DNA of 64,000 bases from Plectrocnemia conspersa. Lineage: Eukaryota > Arthropoda > Insecta > Trichoptera > Polycentropodidae. Location of the stretch: positions 434,001 through 498,000 of the forward strand of contig VTFK01000149.1 in assembly GCA_009617715.1 (NCBI GenBank), in the 5' to 3' direction. The position numbers were made by a program, and so were the translations under genes. Below are positions 60,580-64,000 of this stretch, one piece after another. Under the pieces are notes generated by a model. The model worked only from the letters and a program-made list of their open reading frames with translations, made no database searches and was not told the DNA's origin. Numbering within the stretch: the first letter of the stretch is position 1; every line of letters starts with the position of its first letter.

Positions 60580-61100
60580 TTTTATTTAACGAACGCATAA
60601 CCTTCGCGTGTCCTTATCGATCAATTTACATAAGCCGAAACATAACTCCACGTCGATGACGATGCGGGCGGTCTAATTACGACATCCCGTCAAAGTCTTG
60701 CAAACCAATAACGTCAAAGAAAATTAGGGCCAATTAGAGCAACGAACGCCGCACAGATTTCGGGTTAGTGCGAATTCGAGCCGAGCATTAATGAAACGTA
60801 ACGGCGGCCATTAAAAATATATGGACAGAGCGTGACCCGAAAGGGCAATTCGTCAGGCGGGGAGGAGCCGGAACAAAAAGGGTGAATTTGATCGCGTTTT
60901 GATGGGGGTGCAGGTGAAACTATCAAGCGCACCTGTTGGTAACGCCGCGAACAAAAACAAAAGTCGTACCTTAACCCTGGCCGAATTCGCAAAGCGGCGA
61001 CGATTTTGCACGAATCTGTGTAGCATATATCACGTTTTATGCCTTTGGACGCAGTTCATTTATATACAAATGGCTACCCCCACCGCTTTTATGTTAAGCG
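60580..61100. promoter_or_regulatory. GC-rich island with paired E-boxes and homeodomain-like sites
   Basis: CpG-containing block with AATTAGGGCCAATTAGAG near 60,722, a TAATTACGAC site near 60,675, and an inverted pair CAGGTG (60,911-60,916) and CACCTG (60,930-60,935), the Snail/bHLH-type E-box core. Overlapping ORFs on opposite strands (60765-60992 minus, 60899-61111 plus) have no domain. Candidate enhancer. Confidence 0.35.
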
Positions 61101-61189
61101 ATATACTGTAATATAAAATAAATACATAGCAATAGAGAACATATCAGTGAAAAATTAATAAAATAGCTAATAAATCTATTCAATTCTAG

Positions 61190-61310
61190 TGCTATAACAG
61201 TACACACGCGCGCCTATGTAGCTTACGCCTGCCGAGTGTTTAGTAGAATCAGCACGCTCGGCCGAGTACTCGCTGGGCTAAACGTATATTGTATTACTCA
61301 ATCAAGTGTG
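61190..61310. promoter_or_regulatory. Short GC-rich patch
   Basis: Contains ACACGCGCGCC and the 10-bp palindrome CTCGGCCGAG near 61,257. Isolated in AT-rich DNA. No ORF and no recognised repeat. Confidence 0.2.
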
Positions 61311-62145
61311 ACCAAGTATATTTTTATTCACTGCATGTAAATAAATTACCCAAATTGTGTTCAATTCAACCACTAATTTTTATTATCTGTCATGTATTTT
61401 TAAATTTTTATTTCGATAATTGTTCACGTTTGCATTATGCACAACCAAAAATTTTTTTTTATTAAAACCACTTCTTGCATGTAATTTTGGGCATATTTTT
61501 TCTAGCCGAGTAGCAATCCGAATTGCTAATCCAAAACTAGCTAACGACCTTAACAGGTGATTAGTGTTGACATTTATGAAACACGTCTTTTGCTGTTTAA
61601 ACATATACCTAACATTAACAAATTAATCAAACTCAACTTGACCTAATAAAAATTCAAGAACTATAATTTGTTTCATTATGTGAAGTTGAGTTGAATTAAT
61701 TCGTTTAGGCTATGTTTGGGTTAAAACATTTTGGCCTTAAGAGGTGTGTCGCTTTAAAACTATTTTTTCACAAAAAGTTTATAAGGGTATTGGTGGTCTA
61801 AAATTATTAATATAATTTTTATTTTTAAACGCATCTTTAAAATTGTATTGTTAATTTATTGGTTTGGAAAAATAAAAAAAATAAATATATCGAAAATAAG
61901 AAATGTTCTGATAATTATGTGACGTTAATATAACGGATTAAATACTTTTTTTATATCGTAATCAAAATAAACATGTTTTACGCATGTCAAATGATAGCTT
62001 ATATCAGAATTTAATTTTACCAGCACTTGCCAGTGAAATTATATTTTTAAAAAAAAAAAAAATATTTACCAGTTAAAATGTATTCTTATATAGTTTCCCT
62101 TGAACGTCAGCAAAAATATTTACGGTAGTTAGAAATCGCGTATTT
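61311..62145. other. AT-rich spacer
   Basis: Minus ORF 61383-61604 is unrecognised; otherwise nothing. Confidence 0.45.
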
Positions 62146-62149
62146 GACT

Positions 62150-62375
62150 TATATAGTTTCTCACTTCTTCTCACTTCTTCTCAAATCCGTCAGCAAAAAA
62201 TAAACGTATATCCCGACGGCGCGTCCAGGTCGGTGACGATAGGAAGATTCTGGTCTCGCCTCGCTCGCGTATAGGTACATCCGGTCGCTCATGGGCCGAA
62301 ACTCCTGAGCCTGATGCGACCGTGGAGCAGGGCGCCCATGGACCTTCCACTTCTTCTCAATAATTTTTTTTTATT
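62150..62375. repeat. GC-rich repeat-like segment with CTTCTTCTCA tandem
   Basis: Begins with two tandem TCACTTCTTC units (62,160-62,180), continues with a GC-rich core (CCCGACGGCGCGTCCAGGTC at 62,213) and returns to CACTTCTTCTCAATAA near 62,349. One plus frame reads RPWSRAPMDLPLLLNN at the end, a string that looks like translated repeat sequence. Probably an interspersed repeat; the family is unknown. Confidence 0.35.
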
Positions 62376-64000
62376 ATTATATAATTTCGTCTTTTTTGTG
62401 ATATCTAGTTTCCTCTTTCTTCAACATTTTAGTGAAAATAAATACATATACAAATAATACTATGTCTCTGAAAAATATTTGGAACATATTCGGCATAATT
62501 TTTATCACGTCCGAAGCAATTCGTATCAATGTGTCTTTCAAAATCATACGAAAGTTATTACTTCTTCTTAGAAAATTGTCGCCGAGTTCAGCTGTCACTT
62601 AAAATATCGTCTTTGACTCGACCGCCGTCGGTTTGCGACACCTGACGACAGACGATCGACAGCCGAATCATCGAAATAGGCGTTTTAATAACGTCAAATA
62701 TTACGATAATTTTTTTCTTTAAAGTAAAATAGATTAGTCACCAAAACGGACGAATTTTAATTATTCGCATAACTCAAATCGCATTATATTTTTTTACTGG
62801 ATAGCAGTGATAAAAGTGTCATGTTGATATTGCGTTTTTTTCTGTTGTAAATTTAGTATGTAGGGAATTTTCCGTACACGTATATTACGCGGCCCACAGG
62901 GAATACTCTAACTCTGTCCGGATAATGCCCTATCTGAGGGCCGTATCAACGTGCCCTCATATCGGAGGACTTTTGGGCAAATTCGGGAGAGGCAACTCAT
63001 GTAAAACATACATCATTATTTTAACGATGTGTGTACCGGTTATGGGATGTATGAGCGTGTAGGCGTTATATTTTTCTACTTAAATAAGATCGATTAATAT
63101 TAGTTATAAATGTTGCTAGTTAAATAACACATGTGTAATTACCTATAAATGAATAGGTACTAGCAGCTTATAGTCAACAATTTTTATCTTTTGGTAAATT
63201 GTTCCTTACATAATATTTTGCATAAAAGAGATATTTAATTAATTTATGAATTTAAAATAATATTATTTAAATAAACACTATTTGGATCATCATGTATGCG
63301 AACTACCTTAATAATTATATCACAACTGCATGCAAAAAGCTTAGATTTATTGCTTAATTTTTTTATAATCGCACAAGAATTTTTTTGTAGCTTATTGAAA
63401 AAAATTTATATTTAAACAATAACAAGTTTTAGGCAAAAAACCTATAAAATGAATATTTTTTTTAAATTATTTTTTCTTGTGTGCCTTTCTGTATTAAAAT
63501 TTTAATCGTTTAGTTGAAGAACTGAAAGTGTCTTGCATTAGCAAAAAAGTAATAATTGATTATTACAATTTATGTATCATAGTTGACAAATAAATAACTA
63601 ACAAAATTCAGCTCTTATTGAAAAAAATACTTACAGTATTGTCAACAATAAATTTAATTTCGATTTGAATCGAGAGAAGCGTTGTTTTCCCCATTAGCTT
63701 CTACTCTTGGTTACGTAATGTTTACTTGGATAATCTAACATTAAGATTAAAGTTTTGCTTCGTTTTATAACTTTTGTTTAGAATATATATTATATTATAT
63801 ATTACTTAGGTTAAAGTAAACTACCCTTCCTTTATTATAAAGATTGAATAACTTAAATTCAAAAAAATTTGCTTTACTTTTCATTCGATTAATAATTTCA
63901 TCGAGAAATCGCGTCGTTTCGTTTGACTGATTTTTAATATGACATGTAATTTGTTTCAAAACGATTTAAGTTGTCAGCGTTTTAATGTATAACACACCTT
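62376..64000. other. AT-rich spacer with two small GC-richer patches
   Basis: 62,580-62,680 and 62,870-63,070 (the latter around CTGAGGGCCGTATCAACGTG) are more balanced but match nothing I recognise. Minus ORF 62377-62598 is low-complexity. The rest is AT-rich. Confidence 0.45.

Noticed and set aside
1..64000. Hox-cluster microRNAs or known insect miRNAs (miR-10, iab-4, let-7, bantam)
   Set aside because: I looked for their mature seeds and neighbouring sequence by eye and saw none. The region may still be Hox-like but nothing shows it.
1..64000. CRISPR arrays, bacterial operons, rRNA genes
   Set aside because: No regularly spaced repeats, ribosome-binding-site-preceded ORFs or rRNA motifs. 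The sequence is eukaryotic.

Overview
This window is AT-rich eukaryotic DNA (roughly 70% A+T by eye) and looks like an insect nuclear genome. The clues are relics of Jockey-type and other non-LTR retrotransposons, a mariner/IS630-type transposase scrap, a hAT-type MITE, tRNA-derived SINE-like repeats, and (TA)n tracts. The order of insect and the host gene cannot be fixed from sequence alone. There are no bacterial-style operons, no rRNA, no intact tRNA and no CRISPR array. I found no convincing conserved protein-coding exon. Open reading frames of 60-133 codons are scattered on both strands and mostly behave like chance ORFs, so I do not annotate them as genes.

The most economical reading is that most or all of the window is one very large intron (or a regulatory desert) of a gene on the + strand. 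Two positions support this, at 10,606-10,656 and 53,220-53,265. Each has a polypyrimidine-AG acceptor followed at once by GTATG, then 46-51 nt later the same 5' splice-site string TGGTGAGTC. That is the layout of recursive-splice (ratchet) sites with an attached RS-exon, or of microexons.

The rest alternates between very AT-rich spacer and about twenty islands of 150-900 bp with higher GC, CpG, and homeodomain-, E-box-, GAGA- or bZIP-like motifs. These are candidate cis-regulatory elements; the strongest are near 5.0-5.5, 12.1-12.6, 21.3-22.1, 23.9-24.5, 46.0-46.4, 49.9-50.7, 53.8-54.3, 57.4-57.9 and 60.6-61.1 kb.

Transposable-element debris is concentrated in the middle. There is an antisense Jockey reverse-transcriptase (RT) relic at 27.75-28.4 kb and a sense one with a poly(A) end at 32.8-33.57 kb. 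Three fragments of a second LINE family lie at 13.0, 34.8 and 38.0 kb. A SINE family has copies at 23.5 and 35.3 kb. A minus-strand A-tailed fragment lies at 40.5-40.96 kb, an hAT MITE with a perfect 8-bp target duplication at 41.73-41.98 kb, a LINE C-terminal scrap at 49.2 kb, and a possible hAT relic at 51.3-52.9 kb. Several striking foldbacks (21.0, 41.4 and 54.7 kb) are not explained by these elements.
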